The notes beneath the pieces were generated by a model that ran no database searches, had not been told where the DNA came from, and saw nothing but the letters and a program-made list of their open reading frames with translations. The position numbers and the translations under genes are program-made. This document shows, piece by piece, positions 50,402 through 60,386 of a DNA stretch of 64,000 bases. The stretch is taken from positions 1,178,001 through 1,242,000 of the forward strand of contig CP089930.1 in NCBI GenBank assembly GCA_021307345.1, in the 5' to 3' direction. The DNA comes from Escherichia coli. Its GTDB lineage: Bacteria > Pseudomonadota > Gammaproteobacteria > Enterobacterales > Enterobacteriaceae. The stretch's first letter is position 1; each line of letters begins with the position of its first letter.

Positions 50402-51814
50402 ATGACGCGTTATCAACATCTGGCGACTCTACTTGCCGAGCGGATTGAGCAAGGGCTGTATCGTCACGGGGAGAAATTGCCGTCGGTGCGCAGCTTAAGT
50501 CAGGAGCACGGCGTCAGCATCAGCACCGTGCAGCAGGCGTACCAGACGCTGGAAACGATGAAGCTCATCACTCCGCAGCCGCGTTCGGGTTATTTTGTCG
50601 CACAACGTAAAGCCCAGCTGCCTGTACCGCCGATGACGCGTCCGGTGCAGCGCCCGGTGGAAATTACCCAGTGGGATCAGGTGCTGGATATGCTGGTGGC
50701 GCATAGCGACAGTTCCATTGTTCCGTTAAGCAAAAGCACGCCGGATGTCGAAACGCCCAGCCTGAAACCGCTGTGGCGGGAGCTAAGCCGGGTGGTGCAG
50801 CATAATCTGCAAACCGTTCTCGGTTATGACTTGTTAGCCGGTCAGCGGGTATTGCGCGAGCAGATTGCCCGTCTGATGCTCGACAGCGGCTCGGTGGTCA
50901 CCGCCGATGACATCATCATCACCAGCGGCTGCCATAACTCGATGTCGCTGGCGTTAATGGCGGTGTGTAAACCGGGCGATATTGTCGCGGTCGAATCCCC
51001 GTGTTATTACGGTTCAATGCAGATGCTGCGCGGTATGGGCGTGAAAGTGATTGAAATCCCAACCGATCCAGAAACCGGTATCAGCGTTGAAGCTCTGGAA
51101 CTGGCGCTGGAACAGTGGCCGATTAAAGGCATCATTCTGGTGCCAAACTGCAATAATCCGCTGGGATTTATTATGCCGGACGCCCGCAAACGAGCCGTTC
51201 TCTCTCTCGCTCAGCGTCATGATATTGTGATTTTTGAAGATGATGTCTACGGCGAACTGGCAACGGAGTATCCACGCCCGCGTACTATTCATTCATGGGA
51301 TATCGATGGTCGGGTGCTGCTGTGCAGTTCGTTCAGTAAAAGCATTGCGCCAGGCCTGCGCGTGGGCTGGGTCGCGCCGGGGCGATATCACGATAAACTG
51401 CTGCATATGAAATACGCCACCAGCAGCTTTAATGTACCGTCCACGCAAATGGCGGCGGCGACGTTTGTGCAGGAAGGTCACTATCATCGCCATATCCGGC
51501 GGATGCGGCAGAATTATCAGCGCAATATGGCGCTTTATACCTGCTGGATACGGGAATATTTTCCCTGCGAAATCTGTATTACGCGCCCGAAAGGCGGATT
51601 TTTACTGTGGATAGAATTGCCTGAACAGGTCGATATGGTCTGCGTCGCGCGGCAATTGTGCCGCATGAAAATCCAGGTGGCGGCAGGCTCGATTTTCTCA
51701 GCTTCCGGTAAATACCGTAATTGCCTGCGCATCAACTGCGCTTTGCCGCTCAGCGAAACCTACCGCGAAGCACTGAAGCAAATTGGCGAGGCCGTGTATC
51801 GGGCAATGGAATAA
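50402..51814 (+). CDS. yjiR: YjiR, MocR-type GntR regulator with aminotransferase fold
   Basis: YjiR is a 470-residue MocR/GntR regulator. Residues 1-75 form a winged helix-turn-helix (SQEHGVSISTVQQAYQTLE). From residue about 110 the protein has the fold of PLP-dependent class I aminotransferases, with the PLP-lysine in SSFSKSIAPGLRVGW (near residue 314) and the NCNNPLG segment. Such proteins usually sense amino acids or PLP; the targets of YjiR are unknown. It is followed by a REP pair. Confidence 0.92.
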   Translation: MTRYQHLATLLAERIEQGLYRHGEKLPSVRSLSQEHGVSISTVQQAYQTLETMKLITPQPRSGYFVAQRKAQLPVPPMTRPVQRPVEITQWDQVLDMLVAHSDSSIVPLSKSTPDVETPSLKPLWRELSRVVQHNLQTVLGYDLLAGQRVLREQIARLMLDSGSVVTADDIIITSGCHNSMSLALMAVCKPGDIVAVESPCYYGSMQMLRGMGVKVIEIPTDPETGISVEALELALEQWPIKGIILVPNCNNPLGFIMPDARKRAVLSLAQRHDIVIFEDDVYGELATEYPRPRTIHSWDIDGRVLLCSSFSKSIAPGLRVGWVAPGRYHDKLLHMKYATSSFNVPSTQMAAATFVQEGHYHRHIRRMRQNYQRNMALYTCWIREYFPCEICITRPKGGFLLWIELPEQVDMVCVARQLCRMKIQVAAGSIFSASGKYRNCLRINCALPLSETYREALKQIGEAVYRAME

Positions 51815-51930
51815 ATACGGCATCGTGACGACGCGCCTGAATTTCCTCTGACGAATAGCTTGTGGCTCGTTTTGTCTCTATAGCAACATCTCTACGTTCC
51901 AGCATGGCTTAGGCAAAAAGCGTTTTGTTC

Positions 51931-52031
51931 ATGCCGGATGCAGCGCGAGCGCCTTATCCGGCATACAGAATATTGCAAATTCAATATATTGCATGGGCTA
52001 TGTAAGCCTGATAAGCGTAGCGCATCAGGAA
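51931..52031. repeat. BIME between yjiR and rpnD
   Basis: GCCGGATGCAGCGCGAGCGCC followed by TTATCCGGCAT, then the inverted, more degenerate GCCTGATAAGCGTAGCGCATC. They are separated by an AT-rich spacer and lie between convergent genes. Confidence 0.85.
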
Positions 52032-52060
52032 GTTTGGCGTTTGTCATCAGTCTCTGATTA

Positions 52061-52282
52061 TTATTCGATCCCTGAATCGCGGTAACTGTCAGGCAAAGAC
52101 TGACCTAATGCCTGTATTTGCTCTGATGAATGTCCGGTAATCTTTTGTATCCATTCAGGATCTGCACCATTTTGCAAAAATAATCGGAGAAGGCGCTGTT
52201 CCCCTTCTTCTTTGCCTTCGATCCTCCCTTCTTCCCTTCCCAACAGCCATCCCGCATTATGAATTCGCTCTGCAATCGTCAT
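52061..52282 (-). CDS. Putative intragenic short product of rpnD (RpnS-type)
   Basis: Within rpnD, in frame, an ATG at 52282 is preceded by AGGGAGC with GGGAG six bases upstream, a stronger ribosome-binding site than most neighbours have. It would yield a 73-residue C-terminal protein beginning [15 protein letters not shown]. Rpn genes of E. coli are known to encode short C-terminal proteins from internal starts that neutralise the full-length nuclease. Here this is inferred from the sequence layout. Confidence 0.6.
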   Translation of the reverse strand: MTIAERIHNAGWLLGREEGRIEGKEEGEQRLLRLFLQNGADPEWIQKITGHSSEQIQALGQSLPDSYRDSGIE

Positions 52283-53014
52283 GATTCGCTCCCTGTGTTG
52301 TGGCATTCGCCTGGTAAGTTCGCTGATAAACTCCTTAAAACTCGCTTCATCACCAGCCAGTAAAATGTAATTTAACAGCGCGGTTATCTGGCTGTCATTA
52401 GCGCACTCTGTAACCAGTAATGCTACCAGTTGATCAATCAGCCCCATCATATTGCGCTGGCGGATATGCTTTTGGATCAACTCCAGTAGGGCAACTCTGC
52501 GATGCTGAACAATCTCGTCGTCCGGCACCACAGTGATATCCACCAGCGGGAACGCAGCGGTATAAAGTTTCCGAGCGGTAATCGGGTCGGCAAATTCGTC
52601 CAGCCAGCACAAAGACCAGGGGTAAGGACTACGACTGCCGTGATAAAACAGCATCGGAATGACCAGCGGTAGTGGTCGGCGTTTATCATGCTCTATATGA
52701 CGCTGCATCACCGCCATGGAATATCGCATCAGGCGAAAGGCCATATGAATATCCTCGCGGCTCTGATGTTCAATCACCACATAGATATAACCATCGCCTT
52801 CGCGGGTCTTTACCGACCATAAAATATCGGAGTGCAGCGCCCGCAATTTTTCATCGACAAAGCTGGCTGATTCCAGTTTTAAGGTGTCGAGATCGCACAG
52901 TTCACGTAAACCTTTTGGTAAGTGGATCTCCATAAAATCCCGCGCGGTGTCAGGATGCGTGAGGAAGGATTTAAATAATGCGTCATGCGGCGTACTGGTC
53001 GTGAAGTTTGTCAT
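52061..53014 (-). CDS. rpnD: Recombination-promoting nuclease RpnD (PD-(D/E)XK, Rpn family)
   Basis: Rpn proteins are DNA endonucleases with a transposase_31-type PD-(D/E)XK domain that promote RecA-independent recombination and have been connected to phage defence. This copy is intact at 317 residues; I recall K-12 rpnD as disrupted. Catalytic residues are visible as SDILW (Asp near 63) and VVIEHQS (Glu and Gln near 79-81). The C-terminal part (from about 245) has a Gly/Glu-rich hinge [15 protein letters not shown] and a small helical domain. An internal start lies at 52282. Confidence 0.92.
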   Translation of the reverse strand: MTNFTTSTPHDALFKSFLTHPDTARDFMEIHLPKGLRELCDLDTLKLESASFVDEKLRALHSDILWSVKTREGDGYIYVVIEHQSREDIHMAFRLMRYSMAVMQRHIEHDKRRPLPLVIPMLFYHGSRSPYPWSLCWLDEFADPITARKLYTAAFPLVDITVVPDDEIVQHRRVALLELIQKHIRQRNMMGLIDQLVALLVTECANDSQITALLNYILLAGDEASFKEFISELTRRMPQHRERIMTIAERIHNAGWLLGREEGRIEGKEEGEQRLLRLFLQNGADPEWIQKITGHSSEQIQALGQSLPDSYRDSGIE

Positions 53015-53198
53015 GGCGATCCGTCACCTGTTGAAGAGATAGTCCGACTTTAGCGATTCCTAATTCCGCTCACACCCGGCAATATCTCATTCCCCGAGGC
53101 GCTTTCCAGGCTATTTTTGTTCTCCTGCAAGCGATACATTTTTCTGGAAGGTATCTCGATTTTTGCGTGAACCTGCCGTCAGGCTCTATTCTTACGAT

Positions 53199-54479
53199 AT
53201 GAATAAAATCATTGAACTCCGACGCGCCAAAATGCTGGCGCTCTCTTTACTGCTCGTTGCTGCCGCGACTTTTATCGTTACGCTTTTTTTGCCCCCCAAT
53301 TTTTGGGTGAGCGGCGTGAAGGCGATTGCGGAGGCGGCAATGGTCGGCGCTCTGGCTGACTGGTTTGCGGTGGTGGCGCTGTTTCGCCGCGTGCCGATTC
53401 CGATTATTTCTCGCCATACGGCGATTATCCCGCGTAATAAAGACCGGATTGGCGAAAATCTCGGTCAGTTCGTACAGGAAAAATTTCTCGATACCCAATC
53501 CCTGGTGGCGTTAATTCGTCGTCATGAACCGGCGTTGTTAATCGGTAACTGGTTTAGTCAGCCGGAAAACGCCGGCCGCGTTGGGCAGCATCTTTTGCAG
53601 ATCATGAGTGGTTTTCTCGAACTTACCGATGATGCGCGTATTCAGCGTCTGCTTAAGCGCGCGGTGCATCGGGCGATTGATAAAGTGGATCTTTCCGGCA
53701 CCAGTGCGTTAATGCTGGAGAGCATGACCAAAAACGATCGTCATCAGGTGCTGCTGGATACTCTGATCGCACAACTGATCGCCCTGCTCCAGCGCGATAA
53801 ATCACGCAAATTTATCGCCCAACAGATCGTCCGCTGGCTGGAGAGCGAGCATCCGCTGAAAGCGAAAATTTTGCCGACTGAATGGCTGGGTGAACATAGC
53901 GCAGAGCTGGTTTCTGACGCAGTTAATTCTTTGCTTGATGATATCAGCCGCGATCGCGCGCATCAGATCCGCCATGCGTTTGATCGCGCTACCTTTGCGC
54001 TGATCGATAAGCTGAAAAACGATCCGGAAATGGCGGCGCGCGCCGACAATATCAAAGCGTATCTGAAAGAAGATGAAGCGTTTAACCGCTATCTCGGTGA
54101 ATTGTGGGGGGATTTGCGGGAATGGTTGAAGGCCGATATCAATAGCGAAGATTCTCGCGTGAAGGAACGTATCGCGCGGGCGGGTCAATGGTTTGGCGAG
54201 ACGTTAATTGCCGATGATGCCTTGCGGGCGTCGTTAAATGGTCATCTCGAACAGGCTGCGCACCGCGTCGCACCAGAGTTTTCGGCATTCCTGACACGCC
54301 ACATTACTGACACGGTGAAAAGCTGGGATGCGCGGGATATGTCGCGGCAAATCGAGTTAAATATTGGCAAAGATCTCCAGTTTATCCGCGTCAACGGTAC
54401 GCTGGTTGGTGGTTGTATTGGATTGATACTGTATCTTTTATCGCAAATCCCGACTTTGTTACCCCTCGGCAATTTTTAA
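53199..54479 (+). CDS. yjiN: YjiN, DUF445 membrane protein
   Basis: YjiN is a 426-residue inner-membrane protein of unknown function (DUF445). The ATG at 53199 gives the K-12 length; an upstream TTG at 53163 is possible. A transmembrane helix lies at about 15-35, with the conserved [20 protein letters not shown] (about 44-63). A long helical region fills the middle. A C-terminal helix ([13 protein letters not shown]) near 405-420 anchors the other end. mdtM, which precedes yjiN in K-12, is absent. Confidence 0.9.
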   Translation: MNKIIELRRAKMLALSLLLVAAATFIVTLFLPPNFWVSGVKAIAEAAMVGALADWFAVVALFRRVPIPIISRHTAIIPRNKDRIGENLGQFVQEKFLDTQSLVALIRRHEPALLIGNWFSQPENAGRVGQHLLQIMSGFLELTDDARIQRLLKRAVHRAIDKVDLSGTSALMLESMTKNDRHQVLLDTLIAQLIALLQRDKSRKFIAQQIVRWLESEHPLKAKILPTEWLGEHSAELVSDAVNSLLDDISRDRAHQIRHAFDRATFALIDKLKNDPEMAARADNIKAYLKEDEAFNRYLGELWGDLREWLKADINSEDSRVKERIARAGQWFGETLIADDALRASLNGHLEQAAHRVAPEFSAFLTRHITDTVKSWDARDMSRQIELNIGKDLQFIRVNGTLVGGCIGLILYLLSQIPTLLPLGNF

Positions 54480-54567
54480 CCGCGAGAGAGAACAAATAAA
54501 GCAAACTCAAATCATGGTAATAATGCGGCCTTTTTCATTGTCTCCCGTGTACGGGGAAGGAAAATCA

Positions 54568-55759
<1,192 letters not shown>

Positions 55760-55825
55760 CAGACTGGCATGTTTCACCTTTTTGTTATTAACTTGTTAAC
55801 AACAAAAAGACAAGCAAGGTAAAAC

Positions 55826-57004
55826 ATGTCCCCGTCATCGCATCCCGTAGAACGCTTTTCCTTCAGCACCGCGCTTTTCGGGATGCTGGTTCTGACCTTA
55901 GGTATGGGGTTAGGTCGCTTTCTTTATACGCCGATGCTGCCAGTTATGCTGGCGGAGGGGCAGTTTTCATTTAACGAACTATCGTGGATTGCCAGCGGCA
56001 ACTACGCTGGGTATCTGGCTGGAAGCCTGTTGTTTTCATTCGGCGCATTTCATTTACCCTCACGTCTGCGCCCGTTTTTATTGGCTTGCGCCCTGGCAAC
56101 CGGCTTGTTGATCCTCGCGATGGCGTGGTTGCCGTCGTTTATTCTGGTGTTGTTGGTTCGCTTTCTGGCGGGTATCGCCAGCGCCGGGATGTTGATTTTC
56201 GGCTCGACGCTCATCATGCAACATACCCGCCATCCTTTTGTACTTGCGGCACTGTTTTCTGGCGTTGGTGTTGGCATCGCACTAGGCAATGAATATGTGC
56301 TGGCTGGGCTGCATTTTGCCCTCTCCTCGCAAACGCTATGGCAAGGTGCCGGGGCGCTTTCTGGCATGATATTGATTGTACTGGCGCTTTTGATCCCCTC
56401 GAAAAAAAACACCATCACGCCTGCGCCGTTAGCAAAAACCAATCAACAACCTATGAGCTGGTGGTTGCTGGCTATTCTGTACGGTCTGGCGGGTTTTGGT
56501 TATATCATCGTTGCCACTTATCTGCCGCTCATGGCGAAAGACGCCGGCCTGCCGTTACTGACCGCCCATCTCTGGACGCTGGTCGGCTTGTCGATTGTGC
56601 CAGGCTGCTTTGGCTGGTTGTGGGCAGCAAAACATTGGGGGGCGTTACCCTGCCTGACGGTGAATTTGCTGGTACAGGCTATCTGCGTACTGTTAACCCT
56701 CGCCAGCAGTTCTCCTTTATTACTCATCATCAGCAGTATTGGCTTTGGCGGCACCTTTATGGGCACGACCTCGCTGGTGATGACCATCGCCCGCCAGCTT
56801 AGTGTGCCGGGAAATCTCAACCTGTTAGGCTTTGTGACGCTTATTTATGGCATTGGGCAAATTCTCGGCCCGGCACTGACCAGTATGCTCGGCAACGGAA
56901 CGTCGGCGCTCGCCAACTCCACGCTTTGTGGCGCAGCGGCGCTGTTTATTGCCGCGCTCATCAGCACAGTGCAATTATTTAAGCTGCAAACGGCGACTTC
57001 ATAA
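55826..57004 (+). CDS. yjiJ: YjiJ, MFS-type transporter (YbfB/YjiJ family)
   Basis: YjiJ is a 392-residue integral membrane protein with 12 predicted helices. [15 protein letters not shown] near the N-terminus is the signature of the YbfB/YjiJ family of putative sugar-type permeases. Substrate is unknown. An AAGGTAAAAC site precedes the ATG. It is followed by a terminator, then the yjiG remnant. Confidence 0.9.
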   Translation: MSPSSHPVERFSFSTALFGMLVLTLGMGLGRFLYTPMLPVMLAEGQFSFNELSWIASGNYAGYLAGSLLFSFGAFHLPSRLRPFLLACALATGLLILAMAWLPSFILVLLVRFLAGIASAGMLIFGSTLIMQHTRHPFVLAALFSGVGVGIALGNEYVLAGLHFALSSQTLWQGAGALSGMILIVLALLIPSKKNTITPAPLAKTNQQPMSWWLLAILYGLAGFGYIIVATYLPLMAKDAGLPLLTAHLWTLVGLSIVPGCFGWLWAAKHWGALPCLTVNLLVQAICVLLTLASSSPLLLIISSIGFGGTFMGTTSLVMTIARQLSVPGNLNLLGFVTLIYGIGQILGPALTSMLGNGTSALANSTLCGAAALFIAALISTVQLFKLQTATS

Positions 57005-57025
57005 GGGGGGATTTTTCTCCCCGCC

Positions 57026-57058
57026 ATACCAGAGAAGAGCGCCCTGGTATTTTCCTTT
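57026..57058 (+). terminator. Terminator of yjiJ
   Basis: ATACCAG AGAAGAGCGCC CTGGTAT is a 7-bp stem followed by TTTCCTTT, 21 bp after the yjiJ stop. Confidence 0.65.
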
Positions 57059-57122
57059 GGGGCATTTCCCTTGCCAGTCAAGAAACTCAACCGCAACAGT
57101 TGCTGTCAGCCTGACCATTAAC

Positions 57123-57284
57123 ACCGTTTTACTGCCCGCAATGTATTTAATGGCCAGCACGGTGCAAAATGTCGGTCGCAGCCTGGAGACAGCCGAAGTG
57201 AATGCTAAATACCATCTGCATATCATTACGGTCGGCGTGATTAACGCTTTTCTGTCGATCTGGGTTATGCAGTTTATTATTTAA
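57123..57284 (+). pseudogene. yjiG: yjiG remnant (C-terminal third)
   Basis: The frame TVLLPAMYLMASTVQNVGR continuing to IWVMQFII and TAA at 57282-57284 matches the last 53 or so residues of YjiG, a SpmB-like nucleoside-recognition inner-membrane protein. The first 100 residues of yjiG and all of yjiH and kptA are missing between yjiJ and this fragment. It ends 12 bp before iadA and has no ribosome-binding site of its own, so it is a deletion scar. Confidence 0.8.
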
Positions 57285-57296
57285 CAAGGAGTTTAC

Positions 57297-58469
57297 ATGA
57301 TTGATTATTCCGCAGCCGGTTTCATCCTGCTGCAGGGAGCGCATTTGTATGCGCCGGAAGATCGGGGAGTTTGCGATGTCCTTATCGCTAACGGCAAGAT
57401 TATCGCCGTTGCCAGCAATATCCCTTCTGACATCGTACCGGACTGCACGGTTGTCGATCTCAGTGGGCAGATCCTCTGCCCTGGCTTTATTGATCAACAC
57501 GTTCATTTGATTGGCGGCGGCGGCGAAGCTGGTCCCACGACACGCACGCCGGAAGTGGCGTTAAGCCGCCTGACGGAAGCGGGCGTCACATCGGTGGTTG
57601 GCCTGCTTGGCACCGACTCTATCTCTCGCCACCCGGAATCCCTCCTTGCCAAGACCCGTGCGCTCAATGAAGAAGGTATCAGCGCCTGGATGCTGACCGG
57701 TGCGTATCATGTACCTTCCCGCACCATTACGGGTTCCGTGGAAAAAGATGTGGCGATTATCGATCGGGTGATTGGTGTGAAATGTGCCATTTCTGATCAC
57801 CGCTCTGCCGCACCGGATGTTTATCATCTGGCCAATATGGCGGCGGAATCCCGCGTTGGTGGCTTGCTCGGCGGTAAACCTGGCGTCACCGTGTTCCACA
57901 TGGGCGACAGCAAAAAGGCGTTACAGCCAATCTATGACCTCCTGGAAAACTGCGATGTGCCAATCAGCAAGTTACTGCCGACGCACGTTAACCGTAACGT
58001 TCCTTTGTTTGAACAGGCGCTGGAGTTCGCCCTGAAAGGCGGCACCATCGACATCACCAGCAGCATTGACGAGCCGGTCGCCCCTGCAGAAGGGATTGCC
58101 CGCGCCGTTCAGGCGGGTATTCCGCTGGCTCGCATCACCCTCAGCTCCGACGGCAACGGTAGCCAGCCGTTCTTTGACGACGAGGGGAATTTAACGCATA
58201 TCGGCGTTGCCGGTTTTGAGACTTTGCTGGAAATCGTACAGGTGCTGGTCAAAGACTTCGGTTTCAGTATCAGCGATGCCGTGCGTCCACTCACCAGCAG
58301 CGTCGCCGGTTTCCTCAACCTGACAGGGAAAGGTGAAATTCTGCCCGGCAATGACGCGGATTTGCTGGTTATGACACCGGAACTGCGCATTGAGCAGGTG
58401 TACGCTCACGGCAAACTGATGGTCAAAGACGGCAAGGCGTGTGTGAAAGGAACGTTTGAAACTGCATAA
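57297..58469 (+). CDS. iadA: Isoaspartyl dipeptidase IadA
   Basis: IadA hydrolyses beta-aspartyl dipeptides from damaged proteins. It has 390 residues in the amidohydrolase superfamily. Zinc ligands from the E. coli enzyme are seen: the HxH pair in DQHVHLIGG (His 68 and 70), the carboxylated lysine in VKCAISD (Lys162), His201 in VFHMGD, His230 in LPTHVN and Asp285 in LSSDGNG. The ATG at 57297 has AAGGAG nine bases upstream. In K-12 it is followed by hypT, which is absent here. Confidence 0.96.
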   Translation: MIDYSAAGFILLQGAHLYAPEDRGVCDVLIANGKIIAVASNIPSDIVPDCTVVDLSGQILCPGFIDQHVHLIGGGGEAGPTTRTPEVALSRLTEAGVTSVVGLLGTDSISRHPESLLAKTRALNEEGISAWMLTGAYHVPSRTITGSVEKDVAIIDRVIGVKCAISDHRSAAPDVYHLANMAAESRVGGLLGGKPGVTVFHMGDSKKALQPIYDLLENCDVPISKLLPTHVNRNVPLFEQALEFALKGGTIDITSSIDEPVAPAEGIARAVQAGIPLARITLSSDGNGSQPFFDDEGNLTHIGVAGFETLLEIVQVLVKDFGFSISDAVRPLTSSVAGFLNLTGKGEILPGNDADLLVMTPELRIEQVYAHGKLMVKDGKACVKGTFETA

Positions 58470-58476
58470 GCGGTTG

Positions 58477-58518
58477 TCTGCCGCCCGAATGGACGTAGAA
58501 GCCCGTTCGGACGGCTGA
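58477..58518 (+). terminator. Hairpin between iadA and iraD
   Basis: GTCTGCCGCCCGAA and TTCGGACGGCTGAC form an imperfect inverted repeat between the convergent genes, where hypT lies in K-12. No clear U-run follows. Confidence 0.5.
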
Positions 58519-58543
58519 CAGAGTAAAACGCAGAAGATGGTAT

Positions 58544-58936
58544 TTAGCTGACTTTTCCCACCGTCGCACTGTACCAACCGCCATGCTGCCAGACCAACTC
58601 AAACGTCAGAGGTTCATCGTCGTGGTACAGCATCATCTCCAGACTGATCGTCAGATCGTGGCAATATGCTTCTTTCAGACTCACTTGCAATGCAGCAATA
58701 CGTGGTTCATGAAATAAAAGAGCGGAACGCAACTGACGGCAATACCAGCTCTGGAGATGTTTGTCGCTCTGATTATCCCCTTGCCACTCTGGCATACCTG
58801 AAATAAGTAATGCAGGTAGCGGTGAATGAGGAGAATTGAAAAGTTGAAAGAGATCCCGACATACGGAATCACGCAGCGATGATGTATTGCTGCCTGTGTT
58901 TTCAGGTAATACGGTCTGAAGTAATTGGCGCATCAT
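58544..58936 (-). CDS. iraD: Anti-adapter protein IraD
   Basis: IraD binds RssB and thereby protects RpoS from ClpXP, mainly on DNA damage. It has 130 residues from the ATG at 58936, with a second ATG directly following. The sequence is clearly homologous to K-12 IraD, but many positions differ, more than in neighbouring genes. The start overlaps the stop of the leader peptide idlP (ATGA), so translation is coupled. CAGGAG in the idlP coding sequence is the likely ribosome-binding site. Confidence 0.9.
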   Translation of the reverse strand: MMRQLLQTVLPENTGSNTSSLRDSVCRDLFQLFNSPHSPLPALLISGMPEWQGDNQSDKHLQSWYCRQLRSALLFHEPRIAALQVSLKEAYCHDLTISLEMMLYHDDEPLTFELVWQHGGWYSATVGKVS

Positions 58937-59016
58937 TTTGCGCACTCCTGACGTTTAGCGGCATCGATATCTTGCCCTGACGGCATGACACCACTGGGTT
59001 GATGCTCATTTTCCAT
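58933..59016 (-). CDS. idlP: iraD leader peptide IdlP
   Basis: A 27-codon ORF ([14 protein letters not shown] then [13 protein letters not shown]) with AAGGA seven bases before its ATG at 59016. Its TGA overlaps the iraD ATG by one base pair step (ATGA). An alternative ATG two codons earlier (59022) abuts the ribosome-binding site too closely. In K-12, CsrA represses idlP translation and thus indirectly iraD. Here GGA motifs lie in the ribosome-binding site and near the overlap, consistent with conserved control. Confidence 0.8.
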   Translation of the reverse strand: MENEHQPSGVMPSGQDIDAAKRQECAK

Positions 59017-59343
59017 AGTCATTCCTTTTTGCTCATTGCATCCGTGCCTGATAACAGGCTTGATTCTCGCCCGCAAAGTATAAGACCCTGAACAGAAATG
59101 AAGATCCACTTACTTTTTATTTAAAAAGATATAATTTGATAAAAGTCACTAAACCAGACAGAAACAAACCAATATATTTTGATTATTCCGAATAATCACT
59201 CAGATTTAAATAGATATAAAATGCTTATAAAAGACATGTAATAAGTAATTATTAAATTACTCATCGTTTATTAATAATATCGGTTATTACGTGGCTAAAG
59301 GGCCTGGTGCAAAGCTGCTCAACTTTGCACCAGAAATAAAGGG
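59017..59343. promoter_or_regulatory. iraD leader, AT-rich promoter region and uxuR 3' flank
   Basis: The segment 59100-59280 is very AT-rich and should hold the iraD promoters, which are reported to respond to ppGpp. No gene is seen; K-12 yjiC, which lies here, is missing. The distal end carries the uxuR terminator. Confidence 0.5.
59296..59333 (-). terminator. Intrinsic terminator of uxuR
   Basis: CTGGTGCAAAG CTGCTCAA CTTTGCACCAG (59304-59333) is an 11-bp perfect stem. On the minus strand it is followed by GCCCTTTAGCC. It lies 10 bp after the uxuR stop. Confidence 0.8.
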
Positions 59344-60117
59344 TCAGGCGTCAACTTTATCCAACGGCCAGGAGTCGAAGAGATAGCCGTCAAAATAGAT
59401 ATCGTCAACATTGGAAAATTCCAGCAGGCGCTGTTTCACATTTTCCAGATGCTGCCACATTGCCAGCTTCGCCGCACGGGCGTCTTTTTTGATTAACGCC
59501 GCGAGGATCTGTTTGTGATCGCCCAGCCACTCTTTGCGATACAAGCTGTCATCCAGATGGCTGTGCAACTGGATCCACATCGGATTGTTTTCACGCCACT
59601 GCCAGGACTGACGGAACAACTCCACCAGCATACTGTTATGCGTCGCTTCTGCGATGGCGAGGTGGAACTGCATATCGCCGCTTTCACTGCTGCCCGGTGC
59701 GCTGGAGGCCAGTTCGCGTTCTTCAAGCTGCAATGCCTGGCGCATTTTGACGATATCTTCGCGGGTGGCCTGCAAAGCGGCAAATTCCGCGATGTTACTT
59801 TCCAGTAACTGACGCGCCTGTAACAGCTCAAAAGGACCGGCGTCATTACAGACGTTGGCATCTGCGTTGTCGGCAGTGTGGCTGGTTGAACTGTCGAGGA
59901 CATAAATACCGGCGCCCCGACGCACTTCTACCAGTCCTTTGATCTCCAGCATGATCAACGCCTCACGCACCACAGTGCGCGTGACCTCGAGCATTTCTGC
60001 GATTTCACGCTCCGGCGGCAGCCGTTCGCCAGGATTGTACGGTGTTTTGATGATCAGATCGCGGATCATCGCCCCGACTTCCTGGTAAGGTCTTTGCGCA
60101 GAGGTGGCAGATTTCAT
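59344..60117 (-). CDS. uxuR: Hexuronate operon repressor UxuR
   Basis: UxuR represses uxuAB and gntP and is released by fructuronate. It has 257 residues in the FadR subfamily of GntR regulators. The winged helix-turn-helix is at about 12-75 (PEREIAEMLEVTRTVVREAL followed by IMLEIKGLVEVRRGAGIYV). The C-terminal FCD domain is helical with metal-binding His residues (QFHLAIAEATHN). It is transcribed in the same direction as uxuAB but after a strong terminator, so probably mostly from its own promoter. Confidence 0.96.
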   Translation of the reverse strand: MKSATSAQRPYQEVGAMIRDLIIKTPYNPGERLPPEREIAEMLEVTRTVVREALIMLEIKGLVEVRRGAGIYVLDSSTSHTADNADANVCNDAGPFELLQARQLLESNIAEFAALQATREDIVKMRQALQLEERELASSAPGSSESGDMQFHLAIAEATHNSMLVELFRQSWQWRENNPMWIQLHSHLDDSLYRKEWLGDHKQILAALIKKDARAAKLAMWQHLENVKQRLLEFSNVDDIYFDGYLFDSWPLDKVDA

Positions 60118-60152
60118 GATGTTGTGTCCGTTAGGTGCGGTTAATCAAATTA

Positions 60153-60251
60153 TTGCCGGATACGGCGTGAACACCTTATCCGACCGACAAAGAGTGCGTA
60201 TTTAATAAGTTGTGATTGATACCCTGGCTCGATAAGCGTGCGCATCGGGCG
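60153..60251. repeat. REP pair between uxuB and uxuR
   Basis: GCCGGATACGGCGTGAACACC then TTATCCGACC, followed by the inverted, degenerate GCTCGATAAGCGTGCGCATCG. It lies upstream of uxuR, between it and the uxuB terminator. Confidence 0.75.
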
Positions 60252-60317
60252 ATCTTACGTAGATCGTCAATGACAAACTATACCATTAGCACTGGAAGTT
60301 GGCACGTACAGGTAGGC

Positions 60318-60362
60318 AAAAAAACGAAAACTGGTCAACCAAATATTGGTTTGATTGACCAG
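60318..60362 (-). terminator. Intrinsic terminator of uxuAB
   Basis: On the minus strand, CTGGTCAATCAAA, the loop CCAATA and TTTGGTTGACCAG form a 13-bp stem with one T-G pair. It is followed by TTTTCGTTTTTTTGCC. It begins 25 bp after the uxuB stop. The arm also contains the TGGTCAACCA sequence, which resembles the UxuR/ExuR operator core, so a dual role is possible. Confidence 0.88.
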
Positions 60363-60386
60363 TAAGTCTGTATGGTAATCAGTCAG

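Noticed and set aside
60331-60362. Dyad after uxuB first taken as a pure UxuR operator
   Set aside because: On the minus strand it forms a 13-bp stem followed by a long T-tract 25 bp after the uxuB stop, so it was called a terminator, with operator similarity noted separately.
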